Source of the DNA: Bacteroidaceae bacterium
GTDB lineage: Bacteria; Bacteroidota; Bacteroidia; Bacteroidales; Muribaculaceae
Length of the DNA: 64,000 bases
Direction of reading: 5' to 3'
NCBI GenBank assembly: GCA_021768245.1
Contig: JAETNO010000001.1
Span: 217,531 to 281,530 of the forward strand
The first letter of the stretch is position 1. Each line of letters opens with the position of its first letter. Made by a program: the position numbers and the translations under genes. The notes under the pieces were generated by a model. That model was not told where the DNA came from and made no database searches. It was given only the letters and a program-made list of their open reading frames with translations. Of this stretch, positions 47,670 through 56,684 are shown one piece after another.

Positions 47670-48632
47670 ATGGACATTTCCGTAGTAATCCCCCTTTACA
47701 ACGAAGCCGAATCGCTCCCCGAGCTCGCAGCATGGATTGAGCGGGTCATGGCCGACCATGATTTCACCTACGAGGTGATTTTCGTCGACGACGGCTCTAC
47801 CGACGACTCCTGGAAGGTGATTTCATCGCTGAGCGGGAAAAACCCATCGCTGAGGGGCATCTCCTTCCGTCGCAACTACGGAAAGTCACCGGCCCTGAAC
47901 ACAGGTTTCAAAGCCGCCCAGGGCGACGTGGTCATAACCATGGACGCAGACCTCCAGGACTCTCCCGACGAAATCCCCGACCTCTACCGCATGATTATGC
48001 GCGACGGCTACGACCTCGTATCGGGATGGAAACGCAAGCGTTATGACCCTCTGTCGAAAACCATCCCCACGAAGCTGTTCAACGCCACCGCCCGCAAGGT
48101 CAGCGGCATCAAGAATCTCCATGACTTCAACTGCGGGCTCAAGGCCTATCGCCTCGAAGTGGTGAAACACATCGAAGTCTATGGCGACATGCACCGCTAC
48201 ATCCCATATCTCGCCAAAAACGCAGGCTACACACGCATCGGCGAAAAGGAGGTCCATCACCAGGCCCGAAAGTACGGCAAGACCAAATTCGGCCTTGACC
48301 GCTTCGTCAACGGCTATCTCGACCTCGCCACTCTTTGGTTCACAGGCAAATTCGGAGCCAAGCCGATGCATTTCTTCGGTCTGCTCGGTTCGCTGATGTT
48401 CATCATCGGTTTTGTCGCGGTCATGGTGGTGGGATTCGGGAAGCTCTACGACATGGCCCACGGCAATCCCTACCGCCTCGTGACCGACTCACCCTATTTC
48501 TTCCTCTCGCTGACGATGATGGTGCTCGGCACCATGCTGTTCCTCACGGGATTCATAGGGGAGCTCGTGGTCCGCAACGCACCCGGACGCAACCACTATG
48601 AAATAAAAGAAGAAATCGGAATCAATCAATAA
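47670..48632 (+). CDS. Family 2 glycosyltransferase (GtrB/DPM1-like, two C-terminal membrane helices)
   Basis: A 320-residue GT2 enzyme. The GT-A domain shows ISVVIPLYNEAESLPEL, VIFVDDGSTDDSW, RRNYGKSPALNTGFKAAQGDVVITMDADLQDSPDEIPDL (DxD-type D-A-D metal site) and HHQARKYGKTKFGLDRFVNGYLDL. Two membrane helices (FFGLLGSLMFIIGFVAVMVVGF and SLTMMVLGTMLFLTGFIGELV) anchor it. Such enzymes move a sugar from a nucleotide donor to a polyprenyl phosphate for later use in envelope glycans or glycolipid modification. Its pairing with a DUF4199-like protein is a recurring Bacteroidetes arrangement. Confidence 0.9.
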   Translation: MDISVVIPLYNEAESLPELAAWIERVMADHDFTYEVIFVDDGSTDDSWKVISSLSGKNPSLRGISFRRNYGKSPALNTGFKAAQGDVVITMDADLQDSPDEIPDLYRMIMRDGYDLVSGWKRKRYDPLSKTIPTKLFNATARKVSGIKNLHDFNCGLKAYRLEVVKHIEVYGDMHRYIPYLAKNAGYTRIGEKEVHHQARKYGKTKFGLDRFVNGYLDLATLWFTGKFGAKPMHFFGLLGSLMFIIGFVAVMVVGFGKLYDMAHGNPYRLVTDSPYFFLSLTMMVLGTMLFLTGFIGELVVRNAPGRNHYEIKEEIGINQ

Positions 48633-48643
48633 TCATCATCCCC

Positions 48644-49180
48644 ATGCAGTCAAACGCATATCCCCAGCTATACCGCCTCGTACAGGAACGTTATTCCTGC
48701 CGTGCATACTCATCGCGACCGGTCGGACGCGGTACTATCCTCGACGTGCTCGATATAGTCCGTCTCGCCCCTTCGGCCTGCAACCGCCAGCCGTGGTGCT
48801 TCCTGATAGCCGACTCCGACGCCCAGCGCGAGGCCATATTCGGAAGCTATAACCGCGAGTGGATTCGCACAGCACCCGAGTTTATCGTGGCCTGCGGCAT
48901 CCACGATGAAGCCTGGCACCGCCCCTGCGACGGGAAAGACCATACCGACGTCGATATCTCCATAGCCGTTGAGCATCTATGCCTTGCGGCCACGAGCCTC
49001 GAACTGGGCACATGCTGGGTGTGCAACTTCGACCCCGCCCCCATCCGCGAGGCCTTCTGTCTGCCCGACAATGTGGAGCCTATAGCCATAATCCCCATAG
49101 GCTATCCCGCAGAATCCTCATCCGTTCCTGCCAAAAACCGCAAGCAGCTCGACGACATCGTGAAATGGGGCAAATATTAA
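48644..49180 (+). CDS. Nitroreductase-family protein
   Basis: A 178-residue FMN-dependent oxidoreductase. YRLVQERYSCRAYSSRPVGRGTILDVLDIVRLAPSACNRQPWCFLIADSD is the typical N-terminal FMN-binding part (R-S/A-x-R followed by APSACNRQPW). DVDISIAVEHLCLAATSLELGTCWVCNFDPAPIREAFCLPDNVEPIAIIPIGYPAE completes the fold. Family members reduce nitro compounds, quinones or flavins with NAD(P)H and work as dimers. It starts 11 bp after the glycosyltransferase stop, in the same operon. The substrate is unknown. Confidence 0.9.
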   Translation: MQSNAYPQLYRLVQERYSCRAYSSRPVGRGTILDVLDIVRLAPSACNRQPWCFLIADSDAQREAIFGSYNREWIRTAPEFIVACGIHDEAWHRPCDGKDHTDVDISIAVEHLCLAATSLELGTCWVCNFDPAPIREAFCLPDNVEPIAIIPIGYPAESSSVPAKNRKQLDDIVKWGKY

Positions 49181-49207
49181 GCCCATATATCCAAACTTCA
49201 GCATATA

Positions 49208-49747
49208 TTGAAAAGCATCCTCTACATAATCGCAATCAGCCTTATCGCCTGCATGGCATCGCTATGCTCATGCAGTAATGTGGGCTGCACCGAAAACCAC
49301 AACTCACTCCCCCTTGCGGGCTTCTATTCGATGCGTACCAAGGAGGCAATCACTCCTGACTCACTGCAGATTGGAGGCGTAGGCGCTCCCGGCGACAGTC
49401 TCCTGCTCGAGGAGGACTCACGGGTGCAACAGCTCTACCTGCCATTCCGGTCCACCACCCCTGCCACCTTTTTCTATGTACGTTATAAGGCGAAGGCCCT
49501 CGACTATCCACAGCTTGTCGACACGTTGAAATTCTACTACGAATCACTGCCATTTTTCGCCTCGGAGGACTGTGGCGCCATGTACCACTACCTCATCACC
49601 GACTACGCCTACACTACCCACCTGATTGACTCGGTAGCTGTAACCGATTCGCTAATAACAAATATCGACCACGAGACTATTCAGATATTCTTCCGCACGG
49701 CCGAGCCATCACAACCCGACGACCCTTCCGACAATGGAAACGATTGA
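49208..49747 (+). CDS. DUF6452-like lipoprotein
   Basis: A 179-residue lipoprotein: signal and lipobox (LYIIAISLIACMASLCSCSNVGC), then CTENHNSLPLAGFYSMRTKEAITPDSLQIGGVGAPGDSLLLEEDSRVQQLYLPFRSTTPATFFYVRY. The Cys-rich start and 'C-x-N-x-LPLAGFYS' pattern resemble the Bacteroidales family DUF6452. The start is TTG (49208), with no closer ATG. It overlaps the following gene by 14 bp, and the pair is usually found together. Likely an outer-membrane-associated protein of unknown function. Confidence 0.72.
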   Translation: MKSILYIIAISLIACMASLCSCSNVGCTENHNSLPLAGFYSMRTKEAITPDSLQIGGVGAPGDSLLLEEDSRVQQLYLPFRSTTPATFFYVRYKAKALDYPQLVDTLKFYYESLPFFASEDCGAMYHYLITDYAYTTHLIDSVAVTDSLITNIDHETIQIFFRTAEPSQPDDPSDNGND

Positions 49748-50654
49748 CCACGACTACCGCAATATGCGACGCGGCTTCCGGCTGCGTCTGCTTCTCACCC
49801 TTATCATAGCGGGTGTGGCCCTGTCGCTGTCGGCCCAAAGGCGTGTCACCCCCGTGAATCCCGCCGCGCCGGGGACAAGCCCCAAAGTCGAGCGGGAGAA
49901 ACGCGTTGACCGCTCACGGCTCGTGGAAATGCAGGATGTCAACGGCAATACCATCCTCGTCGACACCGTGACCGGCTCCGAGTTCAAGGACTCCACCATG
50001 CTCGCCGCGCCACCCAAGATGGAATATCCGCTGCTTCACTCCGTCACAGTGGGGGTGAACCTATGGAACCCACTCATGCGCGCCTTCGGACAGCACTACG
50101 GGCTCGGCGATGTCTGGGGTGAAGTCAGCCTTCACAACCGCTACTTCCCGTTTTTCGCAATAGGCTTCGACAATTGCAGCGACACCCCCGACGACTCCAA
50201 TTTCACATTCAAGACCCCCGTATCCCCCTACTTCAAGATAGGAGCCTCCTACAATTTCTTCTACAACTCAAATCCCGACTACAAACTCCAGATGGGACTG
50301 CGCTATGGCTTCACATCTTATAAATGGAGCGCCGAGGATATCACCGTCGACGAAGGCTACTGGGACGACCCTTCACATTTTTCCATCCTTAACCAGAAAT
50401 CCACTGCCGGATATATAGAGGTGACATTCGGAGTAAAGGTAAGGATATTGAAGAACTGGTCATTGGGATGGAACATCATCTACCATTCCATCATGCACGA
50501 GACAAAGAACCCTCTTGGCGAACCGATGTTCATCCCCGGCTACGGCAAGAGGGGTTCGTCCATGACAGGCAACTTTTCGCTGATGTACACACTCCCTATA
50601 AACAAAAAGAAAACCACGGAGGTTAATACATTGACAGATGAGACCGAAGAGTAA
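49734..50654 (+). CDS. DUF6048-like outer-membrane protein
   Basis: A 306-residue protein with a signal segment (RLLLTLIIAGVALSLSAQ), a Pro/Arg-rich linker and a series of amphipathic strands (LHSVTVGVNLWNPLMRAFGQHYGLGDVWGEVSLHNRYFPFFAIGFD, KIGASYNFFYNSNPDYKLQMGLRYGFTSYKW, GYIEVTFGVKVRILKNWSLGWNIIYHS). This fits an 8- to 10-stranded barrel of the Bacteroidales DUF6048 type. It overlaps the lipoprotein gene by 14 bp, so the two products are made together and may interact. Function unknown. Confidence 0.72.
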   Translation: METIDHDYRNMRRGFRLRLLLTLIIAGVALSLSAQRRVTPVNPAAPGTSPKVEREKRVDRSRLVEMQDVNGNTILVDTVTGSEFKDSTMLAAPPKMEYPLLHSVTVGVNLWNPLMRAFGQHYGLGDVWGEVSLHNRYFPFFAIGFDNCSDTPDDSNFTFKTPVSPYFKIGASYNFFYNSNPDYKLQMGLRYGFTSYKWSAEDITVDEGYWDDPSHFSILNQKSTAGYIEVTFGVKVRILKNWSLGWNIIYHSIMHETKNPLGEPMFIPGYGKRGSSMTGNFSLMYTLPINKKKTTEVNTLTDETEE

Positions 50655-50756
50655 CAGTAGGAATCCGTTCTAAACGTACGTTTATGAACCATACGTCAAG
50701 GCAAGCAATCTGTCAAAAAGTACAAAGTACACGTTTCTGAACTATAATCATCGCTA

Positions 50757-51725
50757 ATGATTGAACGAATTGTAATCATCGACAATGTCGACCCCGTCAG
50801 CTTCTACGGCGTCAACAATTGCAATATGCAGCTCATCCGCAACCTTTTCCCCAAGCTCCGCATGGCTGCACGCGGATCGGTGATAAAGGTGATTGGCGAC
50901 GAGCATGAGACGGCAGAGTTCGAAAAACGCATCAAGGAGCTCGAAGACTACTGCATAAAATACAATAAACTAACCGAAGAGGTAATCCTCGACATCATCA
51001 AAGGGAAATCCCCGGAGACTCCGCGCCACGACGACGTGATTATCTACGGTGTCAACGGCAAGCCTATCAGCGCGCGCAATACCAACCAGGGACTCCTCGT
51101 CAAAGCCTTCCACGAAAACGACCTCACCTTCGCCCTCGGTCCCGCCGGGACGGGCAAGACCTATGTGGCAATCGCCCTTGCGGTTAGCGCTTTAAAAAAC
51201 CGCGAAGTCCGCAAGATAATCCTGTCGCGCCCCGCTGTGGAAGCGGGAGAGAAACTCGGCTTCCTGCCGGGCGACATGAAAGACAAAATCGACCCCTATC
51301 TCCAGCCCCTCTACGACGCGTTGGAGGATATGATTCCGGCCGTCAAGCTGAAAGAATATATGGAGACCAACGTGATTCAGATAGCTCCGCTCGCTTTCAT
51401 GCGAGGCCGCACGCTGAACGACGCCGTCATTGTGCTCGACGAGGCCCAGAACACCACCGTCCATCAGATAAAAATGTTCCTTACACGCCTCGGCATGAAC
51501 GCCAAGATGATTATCACCGGCGATGCGACGCAGATTGACCTTCCGCGCTCTGTGACCTCCGGCCTGATACAGGCCCTAAAAGTGCTCCGCGACGTGCCCG
51601 GCATAGGTAAAGTTGAATTCGGGAAGAAAGACATAGTGCGCCATGCCCTCGTACAGCGCATCGTGGAAGCCTACGAACATTTCGACAAGGAGCAGAAAGA
51701 AAAAGAGAGCGAGACAGCTCAATAG
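50757..51725 (+). CDS. phoH: PhoH-family ATPase
   Basis: A 322-residue P-loop protein. The Walker A is GPAGTGKT (128-135), Walker B is VIVLDEAQN, and HQIKMFLTRLGMNAKMIITGDATQIDLP matches the PhoH/PhoL family. N-terminal residues ~1-100 form the usual small domain. PhoL-type proteins cooperate with the endonuclease YbeY in rRNA maturation and stress responses, though their activity (an RNA helicase-like ATPase) is only partly understood. It is preceded by 102 bp of spacer, so it may have its own promoter, and followed by a terminator at 51809. Confidence 0.92.
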   Translation: MIERIVIIDNVDPVSFYGVNNCNMQLIRNLFPKLRMAARGSVIKVIGDEHETAEFEKRIKELEDYCIKYNKLTEEVILDIIKGKSPETPRHDDVIIYGVNGKPISARNTNQGLLVKAFHENDLTFALGPAGTGKTYVAIALAVSALKNREVRKIILSRPAVEAGEKLGFLPGDMKDKIDPYLQPLYDALEDMIPAVKLKEYMETNVIQIAPLAFMRGRTLNDAVIVLDEAQNTTVHQIKMFLTRLGMNAKMIITGDATQIDLPRSVTSGLIQALKVLRDVPGIGKVEFGKKDIVRHALVQRIVEAYEHFDKEQKEKESETAQ

Positions 51726-51808
51726 ATCCTCACTCCGGCCACACTCAAAGCCCTCATCGGGAATTACTCCGGGTGGCAATCCAAGAAACTCTTAATATAA
51801 ACCAAAAG

Positions 51809-51850
51809 AAAGCCCTATATTGGTCAAAACAGGAACTAAATAGGGCTTTT
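51809..51850 (+). terminator. Terminator of the phoH unit
   Basis: AAAGCCCTAT (51809-51818) pairs perfectly with ATAGGGCTTT (51840-51849), followed by T and GAG. The left and right ends supply A and T runs for both strands. Confidence 0.65.
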
Positions 51851-51887
51851 GAGCCTATTTTTACATTTTTTATTGTTACTTTTTTCT

Positions 51888-51915
51888 TTTGTTGTTTAAA
51901 TCATTGGTAACTTTG
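51888..51915 (+). promoter_or_regulatory. Promoter of the RND efflux operon
   Basis: TTTG (51888-51891), 16 bp and TAACTTTG (51908-51915) resemble a Bacteroidetes promoter with a slightly short spacer. The adaptor ATG at 51976 leaves a leader of about 50 nt. No regulator gene lies next to the operon. Confidence 0.6.
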
Positions 51916-51975
51916 CATTAAAATTTAAGAAAAATAAAATAATAGATACAATTTAAGTTAAGAAAAAGAAAGACA

Positions 51976-53151
51976 ATGAAATCCATCGCGTTATCGACAG
52001 GCGGCATCTCCCTGATGCTCGCCGCCGTGGCTTTGTTGCCCTCGTGCTCAAAAAGCGGACAGCAGATGCAGCAGATGCCTGCTCCCGAAATCGCCACTAT
52101 CACTCTCGCGCCGCAAACAGCCGACCTGCAGACAACTTTTCCCGCAACAATAAAGGGTAAGACCGATATCGATATCCGTCCGCAGGTGACAGGATTCATC
52201 ACTAAGGTTCATGTTGACGAAGGTCAGCGTGTGCGCAAAGGCCAGGTGCTTTTCACCCTTGACCAGGTAACCTTCCAGGCAGCAGTCGACCAGGCCCGCG
52301 CCGCTGTCAACAATGCCCAGACAGCTGTCAACACAGCAAAAATGACTGCCGACAGCAAGAAGGCTCTTTTCGACAAGAACATCATCAGCCAGTATGAGTA
52401 TAATCTCTCACAGAATTCACTCGCGCAGGCCCAGTCGCAGCTCGCTACCGCCAAGGCAGCCCTCGCTTCGGCTCAGAAAAACCTGGCCTATACCGTAGTG
52501 ACCGCCCCCAGCGACGGCGTTGTAGGTACTATCCCCAACCGTGAAGGTTCACTGGCATCCCCCTCTTCGGCCCAGCCCCTTACAACCGTCAGCGACAACT
52601 CGGAGGTATATGCCTACTTCTCACTGACCGAAAAAGATCTCCTCAACCTCGTGGGAGAGGGACAACGTACTATCGACGCGGCAATCAAATCGATGCCCGA
52701 AGTGCAGCTCCGACTCAACGACGGCTCGCTCTATCCCTATTCAGGCAAGGTTGCCACAGTCTCAGGCGTCATTGACAACAACACCGGTGCATCAAGCGTA
52801 CGCGCTCTATTCAATAACCCCAACGGCGTGCTCCGCAGTGGCGGTACAGGCCAGGTGATTATCCCCGACAAGCGCGACAGCGTCATTGTAATCCCTCAGA
52901 AGGCTACCTTCGAACTTCAGGACCGTCGTTTCGCCTATGTTGTCAACGATTCCAACAAGGTTGTCTCCACTCCTATCACCGTTGAAGCCAACAATGACGG
53001 CAAGAACTTCGTGGTGCTCACCGGCCTGAAACCCGGCGACCGCATCGCAATCGAAGGCGTCGGTACCAAGCTTTCCGACGGTATGACCATCACTCCCGCA
53101 GCTCCCAAGACAGACGCAGCTCCGGCAGCAGCCGCTCCCGCAGCTAAATAA
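51976..53151 (+). CDS. RND efflux periplasmic adaptor subunit, lipoprotein
   Basis: A 391-residue membrane-fusion protein of the AcrA/MexA family with lipobox VALLPSCSKSG. It shows the first half-lipoyl segment (TDIDIRPQVTGFITKVHVDEGQRVRKGQVLFTLDQ), an alpha-hairpin (AAVDQARAAVNNAQTAVNTAKMTADSKKALFDKNIISQYEYNLSQNSLAQAQSQLATAKAALASAQKNL) and the second half (YTVVTAPSDGVVGTIPNREGSLASPSSAQPLTTVSDNSEVYAYFSL). The C-terminus is Ala/Pro-rich. It bridges the inner-membrane pump and the outer-membrane channel encoded by the next two genes. Confidence 0.94.
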   Translation: MKSIALSTGGISLMLAAVALLPSCSKSGQQMQQMPAPEIATITLAPQTADLQTTFPATIKGKTDIDIRPQVTGFITKVHVDEGQRVRKGQVLFTLDQVTFQAAVDQARAAVNNAQTAVNTAKMTADSKKALFDKNIISQYEYNLSQNSLAQAQSQLATAKAALASAQKNLAYTVVTAPSDGVVGTIPNREGSLASPSSAQPLTTVSDNSEVYAYFSLTEKDLLNLVGEGQRTIDAAIKSMPEVQLRLNDGSLYPYSGKVATVSGVIDNNTGASSVRALFNNPNGVLRSGGTGQVIIPDKRDSVIVIPQKATFELQDRRFAYVVNDSNKVVSTPITVEANNDGKNFVVLTGLKPGDRIAIEGVGTKLSDGMTITPAAPKTDAAPAAAAPAAK

Positions 53152-53196
53152 GATTTTGTCTAAAAGATACACAACACCATTACTGACGAAAAACCA

Positions 53197-56100
53197 ATGA
53201 AATTAGATACATTTATCAACAGACCGGTGCTGTCGACGGTGATTTCAATCTTCATCGTGCTTCTCGGTCTGATTGGCCTCTTTTCGCTCCCTGTCACCCA
53301 GTTCCCTGACATCGCGCCTCCTACCATCCGCGTGTCGACGACCTATACGGGTGCCAACGCGCAGGCCGTGCTTAATTCCGTGATTGCCCCTCTCGAGGAG
53401 TCAATCAACGGCGCCGAGGGTATGACATATATGGAGTCAACAGCCACCAATACCGGCTCGGCAGACATCACAGTGTATTTCGAGCAGGGTTTTGACCCTG
53501 ACATGGCTGCGGTCGACGTGCAGAACCGTGTAGCCAAGGCCCAGAACCTCCTCCCTGCCGAAGTAACACAGGTTGGTGTGCTCACCCAGAAACGCCAGAC
53601 TTCAATGCTCCTCATGGTCGCCCTCTACGACACTGGCGACAATAAATATGACTCGGAGTTCATCGACAACTACGCTAAAATCAACATGATTCCGCAGCTC
53701 CAGCGCGTATCGGGCGTGGGCGACGTGATGTCGTTCGGCGCAGATTACTCAATGCGCGTATGGCTAAAACCGGAAGTGATGGCCCAGTACGGACTCGTAC
53801 CTACCGATATCTCCTATGCCCTTGCCGAGCAGAATATTGAGGCCGCTCCCGGTGCTTTCGGCGAGCAGGGCGACCAGAGCTTCCAGTACACCATGAAGTA
53901 CAGGGGACGTCTCTCTACCCCCGAGGAATTCGAAAATATCGTAGTTGCAGCCAAGCCTACCGGTGAGGTGCTCCGACTCGGAGACGTTGCCACCGTAGAA
54001 CTCGGACGTGTGACCTATGGCTTCGCCAACTCACTCAACGGACACCCCTCCACAAGCTGTATCGTGTTCCAGACCGCAGGCTCCAACGCCACGCAGATCA
54101 TCAACGACTGTCTCAAGGTGGTCGACAACATGAAGAAGGACCTTCCCGACGGACTTGCCATCGCAATCCCGATGAACAACAACGACTTCCTCAACGCCTC
54201 AATCCATGAGGTAATCAAGACCCTCATCGAGGCCTTCATCCTTGTGTTCTTCGTGGTTTACGTATTCCTTCAGGATATCCGCTCCACCATCATTCCCGCC
54301 ATCGCCATTCCTGTGGCCCTCGTGGGTACATTCTTCTTTATGAACCTTATCGGGTTCTCCATCAACCTCATCACCCTTTCGGCTCTCGTGCTTGCGATTG
54401 CGATTGTGGTCGACGACGCGATAGTCGTCGTCGAGGCGGTGCACGCCAAGCTCGACGTGGGCTACAAGAGTGCGCGTAAGGCCTCTATCGACGCCATGGG
54501 TGAAATCGGCGGCGCCATCATCTCGATTACCCTCGTCATGATGCTCGTGTTTATCCCTGTGTCGTTCATGTCGGGTACTACGGGTGTGTTCTACCGCCAG
54601 TTCGGTCTGACAATGGCAATCGCCATCGGTCTGTCAGCCTTGAACGCCTTGACTCTTTCGCCTGCACTCTGTGCCGTCTTCCTTAAAGGCCACAACGACG
54701 ACTCCTCGCTCAAGGAGCGTATGGGCAAGGCCTATGGAGCTGCCGCCGAAGCCGTAGTAGGCAATGCCAAACGCCGCTTCACCCTCGACCTTCCCCCTCT
54801 GATTACCTTCGCTTTCCTTGCTGCTACAATCACCTTCATGGTGCTCGGATGGTACAACCTCCATTCTCCCCTCAAACTGGCCATCGCCTCCGTCTGTGCC
54901 ATCATCACCATCCTCGGCATCTTCGGCAAGCGTTTCCATAAAGGTTTTGAAATCGGCTTCGGACGCATCCTGAAGAAATACAACAAGTGGACATCGTTCT
55001 TCATCAACCATAAAATCACATCGTTCTCTATCGTGGGCGTAGCCGTGGCAATCCTTGTATGGCTTATGAGCACCACGACCTCTACCCTCGTGCCTAACGA
55101 GGATACCGGTGTGCTCTTCTGTATGGTCGACATGCCTCCGGGCACATCACAGGAACGTACGGAGAAAGTGCTCGACGACCTCGACAAAATCCTCGCCCAG
55201 GTTCCTGAGATTGAATACCGCCAAAAGATTCTCGGCTATAGCTTCATGGCCGGTCAGGGTGCAACCTACGGTACATTCATCCTCAAGCTTAAAAACTGGG
55301 AAGACCGTAAAGAGGCCTCGCAGACCTCAAACGCGATTCTGCAAAAGCTCTATGGCATGACATCGGGCATCAAGGACGGACGTGTGATGATTTTCGCGCC
55401 GCCTATGATTACCGGCTACTCGCTCACAAACGGTTTTGAAATCAAGATGCAGGACCGTACGGGTGGCGATGTCAACACCTTCTTCGGAGTGGTTCAGGGC
55501 TTCCTCGGAGCGCTCAACCAACAGCCTGAGGTGCAGATGGCCTACACCACCTTCAACCCGACCTTCCCGCAATATATGATTGATATCGACGCTGCCAAGG
55601 CAAAGCAGGCCGGCATCTCGCCGAAAGATATCCTCACCACACTTCAGGGATATTATGGCGGTATGTATGTGTCGAACTTCAACCGTTTCGGTAAGATTTA
55701 CCGCGTCATGATGCAGGCCAACCCCGAAGCGCGAGTAAGCCCCGAGACCCTTTCGGCAATCAAGGTGCGCAACGGCAAGGAGATGGCATCAGTGTCGAAC
55801 TTCGTGACCCTTACCAAGGTCTACGGTCCTGACCTCCTCAACCGCTTCAACATGTTCCAGTCAATCTCGGTTACCGGTCAACCCGCTCCGGGTTACACCT
55901 CAGGTGACTGTCTCGCAGCCATCGAACGCGTGGCAGCCGAGACCCTCCCTGCCGGCTTCGGATATGAATACTCAGGTATGACCCGTGAGGAAGCAAGCTC
56001 AGGCGCAGGCTCGACTACTGCTATCATCTTCGGTCTCTGTCTTCTCTTCGTCTATCTGCTTCTCTCCGCTCAGTATGAGAGCTACATCCTTCCGTGGGCC

Positions 56101-56583
56101 GTTATCTTCTCGATTCCATTCGGCCTTATGGGCACATTCATCTTCGCTCAGATATTCGGCATATCCAACAACATCTACCTACAGATCGCGCTTATCATGC
56201 TCATCGGTCTTCTCGCGAAAAACGCCATCCTTATCGTGGAATTCGCGGTTGAACGCCGCCGCACTGGCATGTCGATTGTAAATGCCGCTATCCAGGGTGC
56301 CACAGCCCGTCTGCGTCCTATCCTCATGACCTCGCTCGCCATGATTATCGGTCTTCTCCCGATGATGTTCGCAAGCGGTGCAGGCGCCAACGGTAACCGT
56401 GCCCTCGGAGCCGGTTCAATCGGCGGTATGTTAATCGGTATGATTCTCCAGGTGCTCATCGTACCCGCCCTCTTCGTTATCTTCCAGAAGATTCAGGAAA
56501 AGATTACCCCGCTTAAATGGGAAGACACCGACAACGAAGGCATCGAGAACGAAATCGAGCAGTACACCCCCGAGACTAACTAA
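53197..56583 (+). CDS. RND efflux permease (AcrB/MexB-like) with two extra membrane helices
   Basis: A 1128-residue proton-driven drug or lipid pump of the HAE1 family. It has TM1 (VLSTVISIFIVLLGLIGLFSL), the porter-domain words PDIAPPTIRVSTTYTGANAQAVLNSVIAPLEE, and TM4 with the proton-relay Asp pair (LALAIAIVVDDAIVVVEAV). The C-terminal repeat has the same layout, ending in LIGLLAKNAILIVEFA. It is about 80 residues longer than AcrB. Residues ~500-590 hold an extra segment with two hydrophobic stretches (LITFAFLAATITFMVLGW and LAIASVCAIITILGIF) after the sixth helix. Substrate unknown. Confidence 0.93.
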   Translation: MKLDTFINRPVLSTVISIFIVLLGLIGLFSLPVTQFPDIAPPTIRVSTTYTGANAQAVLNSVIAPLEESINGAEGMTYMESTATNTGSADITVYFEQGFDPDMAAVDVQNRVAKAQNLLPAEVTQVGVLTQKRQTSMLLMVALYDTGDNKYDSEFIDNYAKINMIPQLQRVSGVGDVMSFGADYSMRVWLKPEVMAQYGLVPTDISYALAEQNIEAAPGAFGEQGDQSFQYTMKYRGRLSTPEEFENIVVAAKPTGEVLRLGDVATVELGRVTYGFANSLNGHPSTSCIVFQTAGSNATQIINDCLKVVDNMKKDLPDGLAIAIPMNNNDFLNASIHEVIKTLIEAFILVFFVVYVFLQDIRSTIIPAIAIPVALVGTFFFMNLIGFSINLITLSALVLAIAIVVDDAIVVVEAVHAKLDVGYKSARKASIDAMGEIGGAIISITLVMMLVFIPVSFMSGTTGVFYRQFGLTMAIAIGLSALNALTLSPALCAVFLKGHNDDSSLKERMGKAYGAAAEAVVGNAKRRFTLDLPPLITFAFLAATITFMVLGWYNLHSPLKLAIASVCAIITILGIFGKRFHKGFEIGFGRILKKYNKWTSFFINHKITSFSIVGVAVAILVWLMSTTTSTLVPNEDTGVLFCMVDMPPGTSQERTEKVLDDLDKILAQVPEIEYRQKILGYSFMAGQGATYGTFILKLKNWEDRKEASQTSNAILQKLYGMTSGIKDGRVMIFAPPMITGYSLTNGFEIKMQDRTGGDVNTFFGVVQGFLGALNQQPEVQMAYTTFNPTFPQYMIDIDAAKAKQAGISPKDILTTLQGYYGGMYVSNFNRFGKIYRVMMQANPEARVSPETLSAIKVRNGKEMASVSNFVTLTKVYGPDLLNRFNMFQSISVTGQPAPGYTSGDCLAAIERVAAETLPAGFGYEYSGMTREEASSGAGSTTAIIFGLCLLFVYLLLSAQYESYILPWAVIFSIPFGLMGTFIFAQIFGISNNIYLQIALIMLIGLLAKNAILIVEFAVERRRTGMSIVNAAIQGATARLRPILMTSLAMIIGLLPMMFASGAGANGNRALGAGSIGGMLIGMILQVLIVPALFVIFQKIQEKITPLKWEDTDNEGIENEIEQYTPETN

Positions 56584-56594
56584 CAGAGGAAGCT

Positions 56595-56625
56595 CCGCTC
56601 CCCGTTGTCGTGACGCGGGGAGCGG
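56595..56625 (+). other. Stem-loop between permease and outer-membrane channel genes
   Basis: CCGCTCCCCG (56595-56604) pairs perfectly with CGGGGAGCGG (56616-56625) around an 11-nt loop. A C/T-rich stretch follows but no clean T run. It may be an attenuator or RNA-processing site that lowers the amount of the last gene's message. Confidence 0.5.
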
Positions 56626-56684
56626 CCTCCTCCTCTTTGCTCCGGCACTGCCGGCAGCGAATCAGCAAGTTAACACCATAAGAA

